NCBI GenBank assembly: GCA_963813525.1
Contig: CAWEZI010000002.1
Span: 310,001 to 374,000 of the forward strand
Source: Bog-756 sp963813525
Lineage (GTDB): Bacteria; Actinomycetota; Acidimicrobiia; Acidimicrobiales; RAAP-2
DNA length: 64,000 nt
Direction of reading: 5' to 3'
The notes beneath the pieces were generated by a model. It worked only from the letters and a program-made list of their open reading frames with translations. It had not been told where the DNA came from and searched no databases. The translations under genes were made by a program, and so were the position numbers. Of the stretch, positions 35,844 to 46,700 are shown piece by piece (position 1 is the first letter of the stretch; each line of letters begins with the position of its first letter).

Positions 35844-37133
35844 TCAGGCGCGTGAGAGAAGCGATTGCCCGATCCACTGGTCCCGAGCGCTGCCCGGCGG
35901 CACGACGAAGACCGCACTGCCGATGGGGGACAGGAAGGCATTGAGACGGTCGTGAGCAGCAAGTCGCGACTGAATGGTGACAAACTGCCGTTCGATGTCG
36001 CGGACGTAGGCCAGAAACAACAACCCTTCGTCTCGCTCGCCGTCCGGAGCGGCGCTGCCGTTGTCATATGAGTAGCCCCGTCGGAACATCGTTGCTCCCT
36101 TGTTGTCTGTGTCGCTGGCCAGTCGAACATGGCTGTCCAAGGGGATGGAAGGCAGCCCGTCTTCGCCGACCTTGTCGAGCCGAAGAGGAGTGAACTCGGT
36201 ACCGCCGGACAAGGGCACCCCGCCCTTCTTCGTACGGCCGATTGCCACCTGCTGATCGGGAACACTGAGGTGGTTCCAAGCCGCGGTGTTGGTGCGAATG
36301 CGCCGGACGCAGAGGAAGGAGCCGTTGTGCAGCCATTTGGGTTGGTCTGCGCCGTTCACCCACACGGTGGAATCGAAATCCCGGGTTCCCGGGGCTGAAT
36401 TGGCGGTACCGTCCTTGAAGCCCAGTACATTGCGGAAGGTCTGAATGCGGCCACGCTCGGTCGAGGTCCTGAACCCGGACTGCTCCCATCGGATGGAGGC
36501 CACTCCTGCTGCCTGCTTTGCGAGATGGTGAACGGCTTGGGTGGCGGCACCGGCTGTTTGGGCGCAGGCCTGCACCATCAGATCGCCTCCAGAGATAGCC
36601 GCTTCGAGCTGCTCGTTCGGAAACCCCGGTAACGGTCTAAACCGACTTGGCCGACGGCCACTCAGGCCGAAACGGTCATCGAAGAGGCCCGGACCGAACC
36701 CGAACGTCAGGGTCAGGGCGCTCGGTGGAAGCCGAAGCTCTGTTCCTGGGCCGGCATGCGAAATCATGGCAGCGCAGAGATTCGCCGCCGCCGCCGTCCA
36801 GGATCGGAGTAGATCAGCGACGTCGGTGGCGTGGTGCGTCGTGAGATCGAAGGAGGCGAAGTACAGATGGTCCGGGGGAGTCGTCGCTATCCCCGCCTGA
36901 TGGACGCCGCGGAAGGGCACGATAGGACTGGAACGGGCGGCGCCGACAACCGGCACTGGCTGCGAGGACCACTCGTCACTGATTACTGCCCCAGCGCCGA
37001 CAGACAGGCCGGCGCCAACGGCGAGTCCCTTGAGGAAGGAACGCCGCGAGCGACCGTTCGATGCGAGAAGAGGCCTCGAAGGCTGGGGGTGATGGTCGTC
37101 GTCATCCGATGTTCGGCGCCGTTTGCCAGTCAA
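35844..37133 (-). CDS. Tat-exported DyP-type heme peroxidase
   Basis: About 430 residues from TTG 37133, which puts the twin-arginine motif GRSRRSFLKGLAVGAG at residues 28-43; the frame stays open to ATG 37274 but that extension looks non-coding. The DyP signature G-x-x-D-G is GFKDGTAN, the proximal heme His is in LDSHVRLAS, and the distal Arg is likely in NKGATMFRRGYSY. The C-terminus RDIERQFVTIQSRLA is typical of EfeB-like DyPs. Exported folded with heme, it would oxidise dyes, phenolics or free heme iron. No efeU/efeO partners are near. Divergent from the giant repeat protein. Confidence 0.9.
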   Translation of the reverse strand: MTGKRRRTSDDDDHHPQPSRPLLASNGRSRRSFLKGLAVGAGLSVGAGAVISDEWSSQPVPVVGAARSSPIVPFRGVHQAGIATTPPDHLYFASFDLTTHHATDVADLLRSWTAAAANLCAAMISHAGPGTELRLPPSALTLTFGFGPGLFDDRFGLSGRRPSRFRPLPGFPNEQLEAAISGGDLMVQACAQTAGAATQAVHHLAKQAAGVASIRWEQSGFRTSTERGRIQTFRNVLGFKDGTANSAPGTRDFDSTVWVNGADQPKWLHNGSFLCVRRIRTNTAAWNHLSVPDQQVAIGRTKKGGVPLSGGTEFTPLRLDKVGEDGLPSIPLDSHVRLASDTDNKGATMFRRGYSYDNGSAAPDGERDEGLLFLAYVRDIERQFVTIQSRLAAHDRLNAFLSPIGSAVFVVPPGSARDQWIGQSLLSRA

Positions 37134-37468
37134 GTGTGTGTCCAGTCCCTCCCGCTCATCGGGCGGCCACTGTGGTGGGTCAGTCACCCACAGTGGCCGC
37201 TGCCCAGGGTCCTCCACCACGATTGACGATGGCAGCTGTCTATGCAAGTGTGGCGACGATTCGGTCTTGCTCATTGGGACCGGATCCAGAGCGGCGGAGC
37301 CGGGTTGGGCGGAGGTGCGGGCAAGTGCGGGTGTTGCTTTCGGCTACGGGTGGAATCGGTCGCGCAGTGGGTCGATGGTTCGGTTTCCGTGGTGGCCCCT
37401 GGTTCGGCACCGGGAGGGATCGACTGTTGTCTGGCTATAACTTCTTGAGTCCCGAAGCCCGGAGGCAG

Positions 37469-40400
37469 ATGAAGGGTACGCCGACAAGGCGCATCCCGGT
37501 GGCTCGCGGGTGTAGGACGCTTGTGACGGTTCTCAGCGTCGTTTCGATCGTCGTACTGGCAATGGTCCAGCCGGCTGGCGCCAAAGCAGCGCCACACAAG
37601 TCGAACCCGAAGTCATCGCCGTCTTCCCTGTCGGTCCAGCTGTCCTCCGAGCGGGCCGGAGCCGAGGGCGTCGTGTACACAATCACGTTCGACACCAGCT
37701 CCACGGGGGCGCTCACCGCGGGCTCGAGCGCGATCGCACTGCAAGCCCCTGCCGGTACCGTGTTCCCCGGCGATTGCTGTGGAAGCGGCTATTACCAAGT
37801 GAGCGTGGGCAGCGGCGCGGCCACTGGCGCCACGGCGACGGTACCCGGCTCGAAAAATGTGGTCGACGTGACCATGCCCTCCAGTGCCGGTTCGAGCACG
37901 GCGGTCACCCTCACCATCTACAACGTGACCAATGCGCCGGCCAACGGCAGCCTGAGCCTCTGGACCTCGACCGATACAACCGCCGCATCCAAAACACTCG
38001 GTCTTACTTCGACCTCGTCAGTGTCGGGACTCACCGTGGGCCTGTCTTCCCAGGCGGGCGGGGCCGAGGGTGTCACGTACACCGTCGGCTTCACCACCAG
38101 CTCCAGCGGGTCGCTCACCGGGGGATGGAGCAAGATCATCCTCCAAGCCCCGGTGGGAACCATCTTCCCCGGTGACTGCTGCGGCAACGGCTACTACCAG
38201 GTCGCCGTGGGCAGCGGCGGAGCGGCAGAGGCCAACACGACTTCGCCTGCCGGGGGCAACGTGGTCGATGTGACCGTGCCCAATAGCGCTGCCGCCAGCA
38301 CAGCCGTCACCCTCACCATCTACAACGTGACCAATGCGGCGACAACCGGCAATCTCAACGTCTCCACCTCAAGCGATCCCACCTCGAGCTCGAAGCCGCT
38401 CGGTCTTACTTCGACCTCGTCAGTGTCGGGACTCACCGTGGGCCTGTCTTCCCAGGCGGGCGGGGCCGAGGGTGTCACGTACACCGTCGGCTTCACCACC
38501 AGCTCCAGCGGGTCGCTCACCGGGGGATGGAGCAAGATCATCCTCCAAGCCCCGGTGGGAACCATCTTCCCCGGTGACTGCTGCGGCAACGGCTACTACC
38601 AGGTCGCCGTGGGCAGCGGCGGAGCGGCAGAGGCCAACACGACTTCGCCTGCCGGGGGCAACGTGGTCGATGTGACCGTGCCCAATAGCGCTGCCGCCAG
38701 CACAGCTGTCACCCTCACCATCTACAACGTGACCAATGCGGCGACCACCGGCAATCTCAACGTCTCCACCTCAAGCGATCCCACCTCGAGCTCGAAGCCG
38801 CTCGGTCTTACTTCGACCTCGTCAGTGTCGGGACTCACCGTGGGCCTGTCTTCCCAGGCGGGCGGGGCCGAGGGTGTCACGTACACCGTCGGCTTCACCA
38901 CCAGCTCCAGCGGGTCGCTCACCGGGGGATGGAGCAAGATCATCCTCCAAGCCCCGGTGGGAACCATCTTCCCCGGTGACTGCTGCGGCAACGGCTACTA
39001 CCAGGTCGCCGTGGGCAGCGGCGGAGCGGCAGAGGCCAACACGACTTCGCCTGCCGGGGGCAACGTGGTCGATGTGACCGTGCCCAATAGCGCTGCCGCC
39101 AGCACAGCTGTCACCCTCACCATCTACAACGTGACCAACGCGGCGACCACCGGCAATCTCAACGTCTCCACCTCAAGCGATCCCACCTCGAGCTCGAAGC
39201 CGCTCGGTCTTACTTCGACCTCGTCAGTGTCGGGACTCACCGTGGGCCTGTCTTCCCAGGCGGGCGGGGCCGAGGGTGTCACGTACACCGTCGGCTTCAC
39301 CACCAGCTCCAGCGGGTCGCTCACCGGGGGATGGAGCAAGATCATCCTCCAAGCCCCGGTGGGAACCATCTTCCCCGGTGACTGCTGCGGCAACTACTCG
39401 GTGAGCGTGGCTGGAGGATCTGCAGCCGGTACTTCGGCGACCATACCTGCCGGGGGCAACGTGGTCGATGTGGTGGTGCCGAACAACGCCACCGCCAGCA
39501 CCGCCGTTAGCCTGACCATCCACGGCGTGACCAATCCGGGTGGCGGAGAGTTTCCTTTTATTGCTTCGACGTCGAGCGATAGCACCGGCAATCCCTATGA
39601 ACTGACGTTCACCGGAGCGCCGATATCGGCGGCATCGGTCACCGACGTAGCCGTGACCCCTTCGAGCACCTCGGTTGGAGCCACCGGGGTCACCGACAAG
39701 ATCACCTTCACCGCCACGTCGGCAGTCTCAGCCAGCTCTGGTGCCATCGTGCTCTCGGCCCCCTTCGGCACCCAGTTCGACACCAATGACACCGACTATG
39801 CGGTGGCCGACACCACCGCCGGATGGTCGTTGCCCTACAACACCGGTTCGCTGGTCTTCGCCGAGGGGGGTGCCACCGTCAGCTTCAACCCCCCGCAGAC
39901 CATCAACGCCGGGGACGCGATCACCTTGGAGATCTCCGGCATCAGAAATGCCCAGAGCACGGGCGGAAGCCTGTCGGTAAGCACCACCGCTGACCCGGTG
40001 CCGGTTTCGGCCAGCTTGGGGCTGGCCGCGGCCACCGCGGTCACCGACGTAGCCGTGACCCCTTCGAGCACCTCGGTTGGAGCCACCGGGGTCACCGACA
40101 AGATCACCTTCACCGCCACCTCGCAGGTTCCGGTCAACGTCGAGGACCCGTCGCGCTCTGGTGCCATCGTGCTCTCGGCCCCCTTCGGCACCCAGTTCGA
40201 CACCAATGACACCGACTATGCGGTGGCCGACACCACCGCCGGATGGTCGTTGCCCTACAACACCGGTTCGCTGGTCTTCGCCGAGGGGGGTGCCACCGTT
40301 AGCTTCAACCCCCCGCAGACCATCAACGCCGGGGACGCGATCACCTTGGAGATCTCCGGCATCAGAAATGCCCAGAGCACGGGCGGAAGCCTGTCGGTAA

Positions 40401-42307
40401 GCACCACCGCTGACCCGGTGCCGGTTTCGGCCAGCTTGGGGCTGGGCGCGGCCACCGCGGTCACCGACGTAGCCGTGACCCCTTCGAGCACCTCGGTTGG
40501 AGCCACCGGGGTCACCGACAAGATCACCTTCACCGCCACCTCGCAGGTTCCGGTCAACGTCGAGGACCCGTCGCGCTCCGGTGCCATCGTGCTCTCGGCC
40601 CCCTTCGGCACCCAGTTCGACACCAATGACACCGACTATGCGGTGGCCGACACCACCGCCGGATGGTCGTTGCCCTACAACACCGGTTCGCTGGTCTTCG
40701 CCGAGGGGGGTGCCATCGTCAGCTTCAACCCCCCGCAGACCATCAACGCCGGGGACGCGATCACCTTGGAGATCTCCGGCATCAGAAATGCCCAGAGCAC
40801 GGGCGGAAGCCTGTCGGTAAGCACCACCGCTGACCCGGTGCCGGTTTCGGCCAGCTTGGGGCTGGCCGCGGCCACCGCGGTCACCGACGTAGCCGTGACC
40901 CCTTCGAGCACCTCGGTTGGAGCCACCGGGGTCACCGACAAGATCACCTTCACCGCCACCTCGCAGGTTCCGGTCAACGTCGAGGACCCGTCGCGCTCCG
41001 GTGCCATCGTGCTCTCGGCCCCCTTCGGCACCCAGTTCGACACCAATGACACCGACTATGCGGTGGCCGACACCACCGCCGGATGGTCGTTGCCCTACAA
41101 CACCGGTTCGCTGGTCTTCGCCGAGGGGGGTGCCACCGTCAGCTTCAACCCCCCGCAGACCATCAACGCCGGGGACGCGATCACCTTGGAGATCTCCGGC
41201 ATCGGAAGGGTGGCAGCCGGGCCGATTGCTATCTCCACGACTGCGGATCCGATTCCGGACTCATCCGGTGCCTTGGGCCTTCCCTCTGCCCCCTCTCATG
41301 TGAAGGCTGTCAACGCCGGGAACAACGCTGCCACGGTGACGTGGAGCCCGGCGGGCGCCCCAGGGACCCCCATCGAGTCGTATGTCGTGACCGTGGCAAC
41401 CGGGCCCAATGCCGATCAGCAGCTGGCAGTCGTCGGAACGACAACCGCGGCGACACTGACTGGACTGGTGGCAGGTAAGGCCACCTTCTCGGTCATCGGC
41501 TTTGATGTGATCGGCGCGGGACCGTCAGCGACGTCCGCCTCCTACACGGTTCCCGGGTCAACGGCAAAGAGCTACGTCACAACGGTGCTCGGCAACCATC
41601 CTTCTCTCTTCTACCGTCTCGGTGATTCGGCACCAGTGGCCATGGCCGACTCCTCGGGCAACGTCACACCGGGGTCGACGGAGACCGGCTACTACAACGA
41701 CACGGGCAACGCCCCATACGGGTACCCCAATGACAACCTGAATGTGCGCCCGGGCGCGCTGGCGACCGACCCCAACGCGGGATCGGTCTCAGATGTGGGG
41801 ACAAACGCCGCTGCCGGTCAGGTGGGCGTTGGCGGACAGACGGCTCCCTCGGGATCGAGCCCCCGCACCGTCGAAGTGTGGATGAAGACCACAGTGACCC
41901 CGTACTACGGAGGATACGGTCCATACTGCTTCGTGGGGTGGGGCTCGACGGCTCGAGACGGTGGTTTCGACGTCTGCCTGTCGCAGCCCAACCAGATCGA
42001 GGTGAGTGGCTCTTACGACGACCAGTACTTCACCACGCCGACCTCGCTGAACGACGGGAACTGGCACCTGGTCACCGTCACTACTAACGGTCTAGCCATC
42101 ACCGTCTACGTGGACGGTACCCAGGTGGGTAGTCCGGGGGCCTTCGGTGCACAACTGGACACCCCACCCGGCTACCCGGTCATGGTAGGCACCGACTCCA
42201 GCGACAGCGATGGTGCTATCGGGTTCAGCCTCGACGACCTCGCCATCTACCCGACGGTGCTTAGCGCGGCCCAGGTCAAGGCTGATTACACGGCGGCGGG
42301 GAGTTGA
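37469..42307 (+). CDS. Giant secreted repeat protein with FnIII and LamG-like domains
   Basis: 1612 residues from ATG 37469, preceded by GGAGG; upstream open sequence is ignored because the signal peptide (TLVTVLSVVSIVVLAMVQPAG) starts here. Residues about 50-710 are five copies of a 134-residue beta domain with GGAEGVTYTVGFTTSSSGSL and TIFPGDCCGNGYYQV; the Cys-Cys pair is in every copy. Residues about 723-1270 are four copies of a 134-140-residue domain with VTPSSTSVGATGVTDKITFT and TVSFNPPQTINAGDAITLE. Then comes one fibronectin type III domain (about 1272-1365, SHVKAVNAGNNAATVTWSPA) and a LamG/concanavalin-like domain (about 1370-1610, VEVWMKTTV, DGNWHLVTVTTNG, FSLDDLAIYP). No wall anchor. 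A cell-surface adhesive or scaffold role is inferred. Confidence 0.88.
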   Translation: MKGTPTRRIPVARGCRTLVTVLSVVSIVVLAMVQPAGAKAAPHKSNPKSSPSSLSVQLSSERAGAEGVVYTITFDTSSTGALTAGSSAIALQAPAGTVFPGDCCGSGYYQVSVGSGAATGATATVPGSKNVVDVTMPSSAGSSTAVTLTIYNVTNAPANGSLSLWTSTDTTAASKTLGLTSTSSVSGLTVGLSSQAGGAEGVTYTVGFTTSSSGSLTGGWSKIILQAPVGTIFPGDCCGNGYYQVAVGSGGAAEANTTSPAGGNVVDVTVPNSAAASTAVTLTIYNVTNAATTGNLNVSTSSDPTSSSKPLGLTSTSSVSGLTVGLSSQAGGAEGVTYTVGFTTSSSGSLTGGWSKIILQAPVGTIFPGDCCGNGYYQVAVGSGGAAEANTTSPAGGNVVDVTVPNSAAASTAVTLTIYNVTNAATTGNLNVSTSSDPTSSSKPLGLTSTSSVSGLTVGLSSQAGGAEGVTYTVGFTTSSSGSLTGGWSKIILQAPVGTIFPGDCCGNGYYQVAVGSGGAAEANTTSPAGGNVVDVTVPNSAAASTAVTLTIYNVTNAATTGNLNVSTSSDPTSSSKPLGLTSTSSVSGLTVGLSSQAGGAEGVTYTVGFTTSSSGSLTGGWSKIILQAPVGTIFPGDCCGNYSVSVAGGSAAGTSATIPAGGNVVDVVVPNNATASTAVSLTIHGVTNPGGGEFPFIASTSSDSTGNPYELTFTGAPISAASVTDVAVTPSSTSVGATGVTDKITFTATSAVSASSGAIVLSAPFGTQFDTNDTDYAVADTTAGWSLPYNTGSLVFAEGGATVSFNPPQTINAGDAITLEISGIRNAQSTGGSLSVSTTADPVPVSASLGLAAATAVTDVAVTPSSTSVGATGVTDKITFTATSQVPVNVEDPSRSGAIVLSAPFGTQFDTNDTDYAVADTTAGWSLPYNTGSLVFAEGGATVSFNPPQTINAGDAITLEISGIRNAQSTGGSLSVSTTADPVPVSASLGLGAATAVTDVAVTPSSTSVGATGVTDKITFTATSQVPVNVEDPSRSGAIVLSAPFGTQFDTNDTDYAVADTTAGWSLPYNTGSLVFAEGGAIVSFNPPQTINAGDAITLEISGIRNAQSTGGSLSVSTTADPVPVSASLGLAAATAVTDVAVTPSSTSVGATGVTDKITFTATSQVPVNVEDPSRSGAIVLSAPFGTQFDTNDTDYAVADTTAGWSLPYNTGSLVFAEGGATVSFNPPQTINAGDAITLEISGIGRVAAGPIAISTTADPIPDSSGALGLPSAPSHVKAVNAGNNAATVTWSPAGAPGTPIESYVVTVATGPNADQQLAVVGTTTAATLTGLVAGKATFSVIGFDVIGAGPSATSASYTVPGSTAKSYVTTVLGNHPSLFYRLGDSAPVAMADSSGNVTPGSTETGYYNDTGNAPYGYPNDNLNVRPGALATDPNAGSVSDVGTNAAAGQVGVGGQTAPSGSSPRTVEVWMKTTVTPYYGGYGPYCFVGWGSTARDGGFDVCLSQPNQIEVSGSYDDQYFTTPTSLNDGNWHLVTVTTNGLAITVYVDGTQVGSPGAFGAQLDTPPGYPVMVGTDSSDSDGAIGFSLDDLAIYPTVLSAAQVKADYTAAGS
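38001..39608 (+). repeat. 402-bp tandem repeats (type A) inside the giant protein gene
   Basis: The marker GTCTTACTTCGACCTCGTCA recurs at 38001, 38403, 38805 and 39207, an exact 402-bp period (134 codons). The three central copies differ at only a few bases over the full unit; the fourth changes after about 180 bp, and a more divergent copy precedes at about 37620. The near identity implies recent duplication or gene conversion. Confidence 0.95.
39638..41290 (+). repeat. 420-bp tandem repeats (type B) inside the giant protein gene
   Basis: GTCACCGACGTAGCCGTGAC recurs at 39638, 40040, 40460 and 40880. The first unit is 402 bp and the rest 420 bp: later copies have an 18-bp in-frame insertion encoding PVNVED-like residues. 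Copies are almost identical in DNA, with single changes such as ACCGTC/ATCGTC. Confidence 0.95.
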
Positions 42308-42383
42308 GTCTGCCTCCCGCGCCCAATCACGAGGAGCCTCTTGGTGACCCGTGCCTATGTCGTTATCAACAAAGGGACATCCC

Positions 42384-43799
42384 ATGAATGAACGGGGAAC
42401 CAAGATGAATAGTCGGATGAATCGACGGCATGCACTGCGGGTTGTCTGCGTGGCGTTGGTCGTCTGCACCGTCGTGGTGACGCGGGCAACCACCAGCACT
42501 GCGGCCGTATCGAGCGCCAATACCGTGAGGCCAGCCGCCAAGGTGAAGGAACCTGGGGAAAAGCTCAAGTACACCTACAACGCCAATGGCCAGCTCGCCA
42601 CCGTGAGTGGCAAGGGAGGTACTGCTACCTACAACTACGACAAGGACGGCAATCTGCTGTCGATCACCCGGAGCGGCGGCAAGAAAGGCAAGGCGGAAGC
42701 GGCCCAAGCAGGTGTCACGCCCCGCCCCTCGAAGCCGGTGGTGAACAGCATTGACCAGACATCGGCCAAGGCGGGCGCACCTTTGACCATCTCGGGAAGC
42801 GGATTTGATCCGAAGGCCTCGTTGAACGACGTCCGCATCGGCACCCTGGACGCCCACGTGCTCCGATCCACGTCCACCTCGCTCACGGTGGCGGTGCCTC
42901 CCGGATCGGCGGGCGGAACGGTCAGGGTGAGCACTCCCGGCGGACGTTCGGGTCCGGGTCCGTCGCTCCAGGTGCCGAAGGTTTCCGCCGCCGATGCGGC
43001 CGCCGATGTGCACAGACTCGATCGTGTCGCACTGACTTCATCGCCGGGATCGGCTGTGACCGGGCTGACAGGCGAGGTCCGGGCCACCTCCGGCGTGCCC
43101 TTGGCCGGCGTGACCGTGAGTATCGACAACGGTTGGGACAGTGGGGCCACAACCACCAAGACCAACCGCTCGGGCCACTTCGTGCTAACGGACCTGACGG
43201 CCGGGAGCCACCAGCTGGATATCGAAGGGTCGACTGCCGGCCCATACGGCTTCTATGCCGAGCCGATCACGCTTATCGAAGGACGGACCAACACGCTGGG
43301 ATCGACCTTGTGGCTCGATCCGCAACTGGTCAAGAACAGCGTGACCATCCCGTCACCTGCCCCCGAGAAGTTGGTGGTCCACGCCCCGCAGGATCCCGGC
43401 TTCGAGATCGTGATTCCCAAGGGCACGGTCATCACCGACCACCGGGGTCGTCCGGTGACCACCCTCACCATGACGGCTGTGCCTGTCGACCGGAGCCCCG
43501 TTCCGCTCGGGACGGGGATGAAGGTTTTCTTCGACGTCCAGCCCGGGGACGCCACGGTGAGCGGCCCGGGAATCCAGGTCATCTACCCGAACGGCTCAGG
43601 CCAACCCCCGGGCACCCATCTGCCCTACGTCAGCGTGGCTGACTACAGCAACGGCGGGGGCTGGACCACTTACGGTTCGGGAGAGGTGAGCGCCGACGGC
43701 ACCCAAATCGTGCCGACCCAGGCCACCATGCTGAAGTCCACTATGCCCTTCACTTACGTCGACCGTCCCGACAGTCCTAACTCCGGCCGACGACGATGA
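42384..43799 (+). CDS. Secreted YD-repeat/IPT/carboxypeptidase-regulatory-like protein (5' part of Rhs-type locus)
   Basis: 471 residues with a signal peptide (ALRVVCVALVVCTVVVTRA). Residues about 55-95 hold YD-repeat pieces (KYTYNANGQLATVSG, YNYDKDGNLLSITRSG). An IPT/TIG domain follows (about 115-200, TSAKAGAPLTISGSGFDP), then a carboxypeptidase-regulatory-like beta-sandwich (about 225-290, GVPLAGVTVSIDNGWDSG). The order YD, IPT, CarboxypepD_reg, then a P-V-x-L-x-T-G-x-F pre-Rhs region in the next frame is the usual N-terminal order of actinobacterial Rhs/polymorphic toxin proteins. The stop at 43799 overlaps the next frame by 4 bases, so this may be the front end of a once-continuous Rhs gene. 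Confidence 0.8.
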   Translation: MNERGTKMNSRMNRRHALRVVCVALVVCTVVVTRATTSTAAVSSANTVRPAAKVKEPGEKLKYTYNANGQLATVSGKGGTATYNYDKDGNLLSITRSGGKKGKAEAAQAGVTPRPSKPVVNSIDQTSAKAGAPLTISGSGFDPKASLNDVRIGTLDAHVLRSTSTSLTVAVPPGSAGGTVRVSTPGGRSGPGPSLQVPKVSAADAAADVHRLDRVALTSSPGSAVTGLTGEVRATSGVPLAGVTVSIDNGWDSGATTTKTNRSGHFVLTDLTAGSHQLDIEGSTAGPYGFYAEPITLIEGRTNTLGSTLWLDPQLVKNSVTIPSPAPEKLVVHAPQDPGFEIVIPKGTVITDHRGRPVTTLTMTAVPVDRSPVPLGTGMKVFFDVQPGDATVSGPGIQVIYPNGSGQPPGTHLPYVSVADYSNGGGWTTYGSGEVSADGTQIVPTQATMLKSTMPFTYVDRPDSPNSGRRR

Positions 43800-46700
43800 C
43801 AATCCGACGGACGGGTGAACCGGTGGATCTGGGCACCGGTCTCTTCGTCTCGTCCAAGACCGATCTCTCCTTGAACGACGTGCTGCCCATCAGCCTGACT
43901 CGTACCTACCGCCAGGACGATCCCACGTCTGAGAGACTTCGGCATGGGGATGATCGGACAACTACTCGTACTTCATCAACTTCACTCCGATCTCAGGCGG
44001 CCTTCAATCCGGCCCCGTCCAGCTGGTGGAGCCGGACGGGACGAAGGTGTCTACGATCCGACAGCCCGACCTGCACCACCGCTCCGTGCTCCTACCAAGC
44101 CGCCACCGCACCGTCGTCGTGGTCCGGGTCGACGCTCAGCGGTCAACGATCTCGGCGGCTTCTTCGGAGCCGATGATTCCTGGACCCTGACACTGCTCGA
44201 CGGCACTACGTACCAGTTCTGCACCAACGAGAGCCAGCTGTGCTCGATCACTGATCGGTTCGGCAACACCGTAACCATCGAGCGCGCACCGACCGGCGTG
44301 GGTGAGGATCTCTCGGACATTACCCGGGTCATCTCTCCCAACGGCGAATGGATGGCGTTCAACTGGGGACCATGTGGAGGTGCAACCTCGATCCCAGTGT
44401 GTGTCTTCGATCACCGACGACCTCGGGTCGCACCGTCGACTACAGCTACGACTCGTTACGGTCGACTCGTCAGCGCCGGCGATCCCCGGGGGGGTGGTCT
44501 GGCTACCACCTACCAATGGGAGCCGTGCACGACCGCAGGGTCGATCCAATGTACCGAGATCGAGAGCGTGACCGATGCTCGCGGCAATGTGATGGTGACG
44601 AATACCTATAACGCCGCCGGACAGGTGGTCGGCCAGACCACGGCCACCGGGGGCAGCTACCAATTCAGATACACGATGTCCGGGAGCAGTGTCACCCAGA
44701 CCACCGTCACCGATCCCCTGGGTCGGGTGAGCCAGGACGACTTCGATGCAGGTGGCAATGTGACGTCCGAGACCCAGGCGATTGGCACCAGTGATGCCCA
44801 GACCACCACCATCACCAGGAATCCGACCACTGAACTCATCGAGTCGTGACCGATCCCGTAGGGGCGCTCGACCGACTACACCTACAACCCGGACGGCCAG
44901 GTTCTCACCGAAACCAAGCTTGCTGAGTTACCCGCAAATCAACAGGTCACGACCAGTTACACCTACGAACCCACCTACGGTCGCTTGACCAGCATTACCG
45001 ATCCACTGGGACACACCACCACCATCAGGTACGAGGATCCGGCCAACTTGGCTACCGAGCCGGACGTGGCTATCGATCACCGATCCGCTGGGTAACACCA
45101 CCACGGTGACCTCCCTCGGTGGCCAACCGGTGAGCCAAACCGACGGATTGAATCAGACCACCGACATCAGCTACTGCCAACGGCCTTCCGGTGGCGGTTA
45201 CCGATCCGTTGGGAAATACCACGTCGTACTTCAATGACGACGCCGGGCGCACTCTTTCGACCACCGACCCCGACGGAAATACCACCTCTTATGCCTACGA
45301 CAACGACAACGAGCTGACCTCGGCAACCGATCCCCTCGGGGGCACGACCTCGATCACGTACGACGGTGACGGTGACGTGACCGAGTTGACCGATCCCAAC
45401 GGGCAACTCGACCACATACCAGTACAACACCGCGGACGAGCCAGATCCAGGCCACCGACCCCTGGGTAACGTTGCGACCGCCACCTACGACGTCGACGGT
45501 GAGCAGACTCAATCCACCGACCCCAACGGCACTATCGACAAGGCGACTTACGATCCCCTCGGTCGCGTGAGCACCGAGCAGGTCGGTGTTCCTCTGGCGG
45601 TGGTTCGCCTTACGACACCATCTCCTACGGCTACGACAACGGCAATCGCCTCACGTCGGTCGACGATGCGCTCCAAGGGACGGAGACCAACGATTACGAC
45701 CTGCTGAACGACCTGACCAGTCAGGCGACGGCCCAAGGCACCCTTGCGTACACCTACGACAATGCTGGCGATCGCTAACGATGACTGCCCCAGACCTTCC
45801 GACGACGAGTTACAGTTACGACAACGACGGCAATCTAAAGACCATCACCCAGGGCGCTTCATCGGTCGGTTTCACCTACAACCAGGACAACGAAACGACA
45901 GCAGTCGCCCTTCCGGACGGCGATACGAGAAACTACACTCCAGACGCTGACGGAGAAGTCACCGCCGAGGCGGTGAAGCACGGGTCGAAGTCCCTTGGGT
46001 ACGCTCGACTACACCTACGATCCGGACGGAAGCGAGACTGGCATCTCGGGAAAGTGCCCGATGCCGACCCTGCCGGCCGCCGTATCGACTTCGACCTACA
46101 ACGCCGACGACGAGGCAACGATCTTCAACGGCGCCAGCCTCACTTACGACAACGACGGCGATCTGACCAATGACTCGGCCACCGGGCAGAGCTTCGACTG
46201 GAACCAGCTGGATGAGCTGACTCAATCACCGGGGGATCGACTGCCATCCAGCTTTGCATATGACCCACTGGGTCGGGGCCATCGGCCACGTTCGGCGGCA
46301 CAACAAATACCTATTTGTACGACGGTGACACCTTGATCGAGGACAGCCAAGGTTCGAATCCACTACCTACCTCACTGGCGGGGGTGACGGCGCCACTTAC
46401 CAGGTGTCCGACTCATCGGGATCTAGTTCACTTGATCACCGATCCAATCGGCTCAACAGTCGCCTTGGCCGGCAGCTCCGGTACGATCTGTCCACGGATT
46501 ACGCCTACAGCCCTTCGGGTGTGACAACGATTTCTGGGGAAGCTAGCTCCAACACAATTGAATCCGTGGGTCAGCAGGCCGATCCCACCGGTCTCGAATA
46601 CTCGGGTTCAGGTGGATACGTCAGTCCGGCGCTGGAGATGAGCCTGGGAAGACAGTTCGCTGCCGCTTACGCCCCGCCTCCTGGGGGCGGTGGTAGCTGG

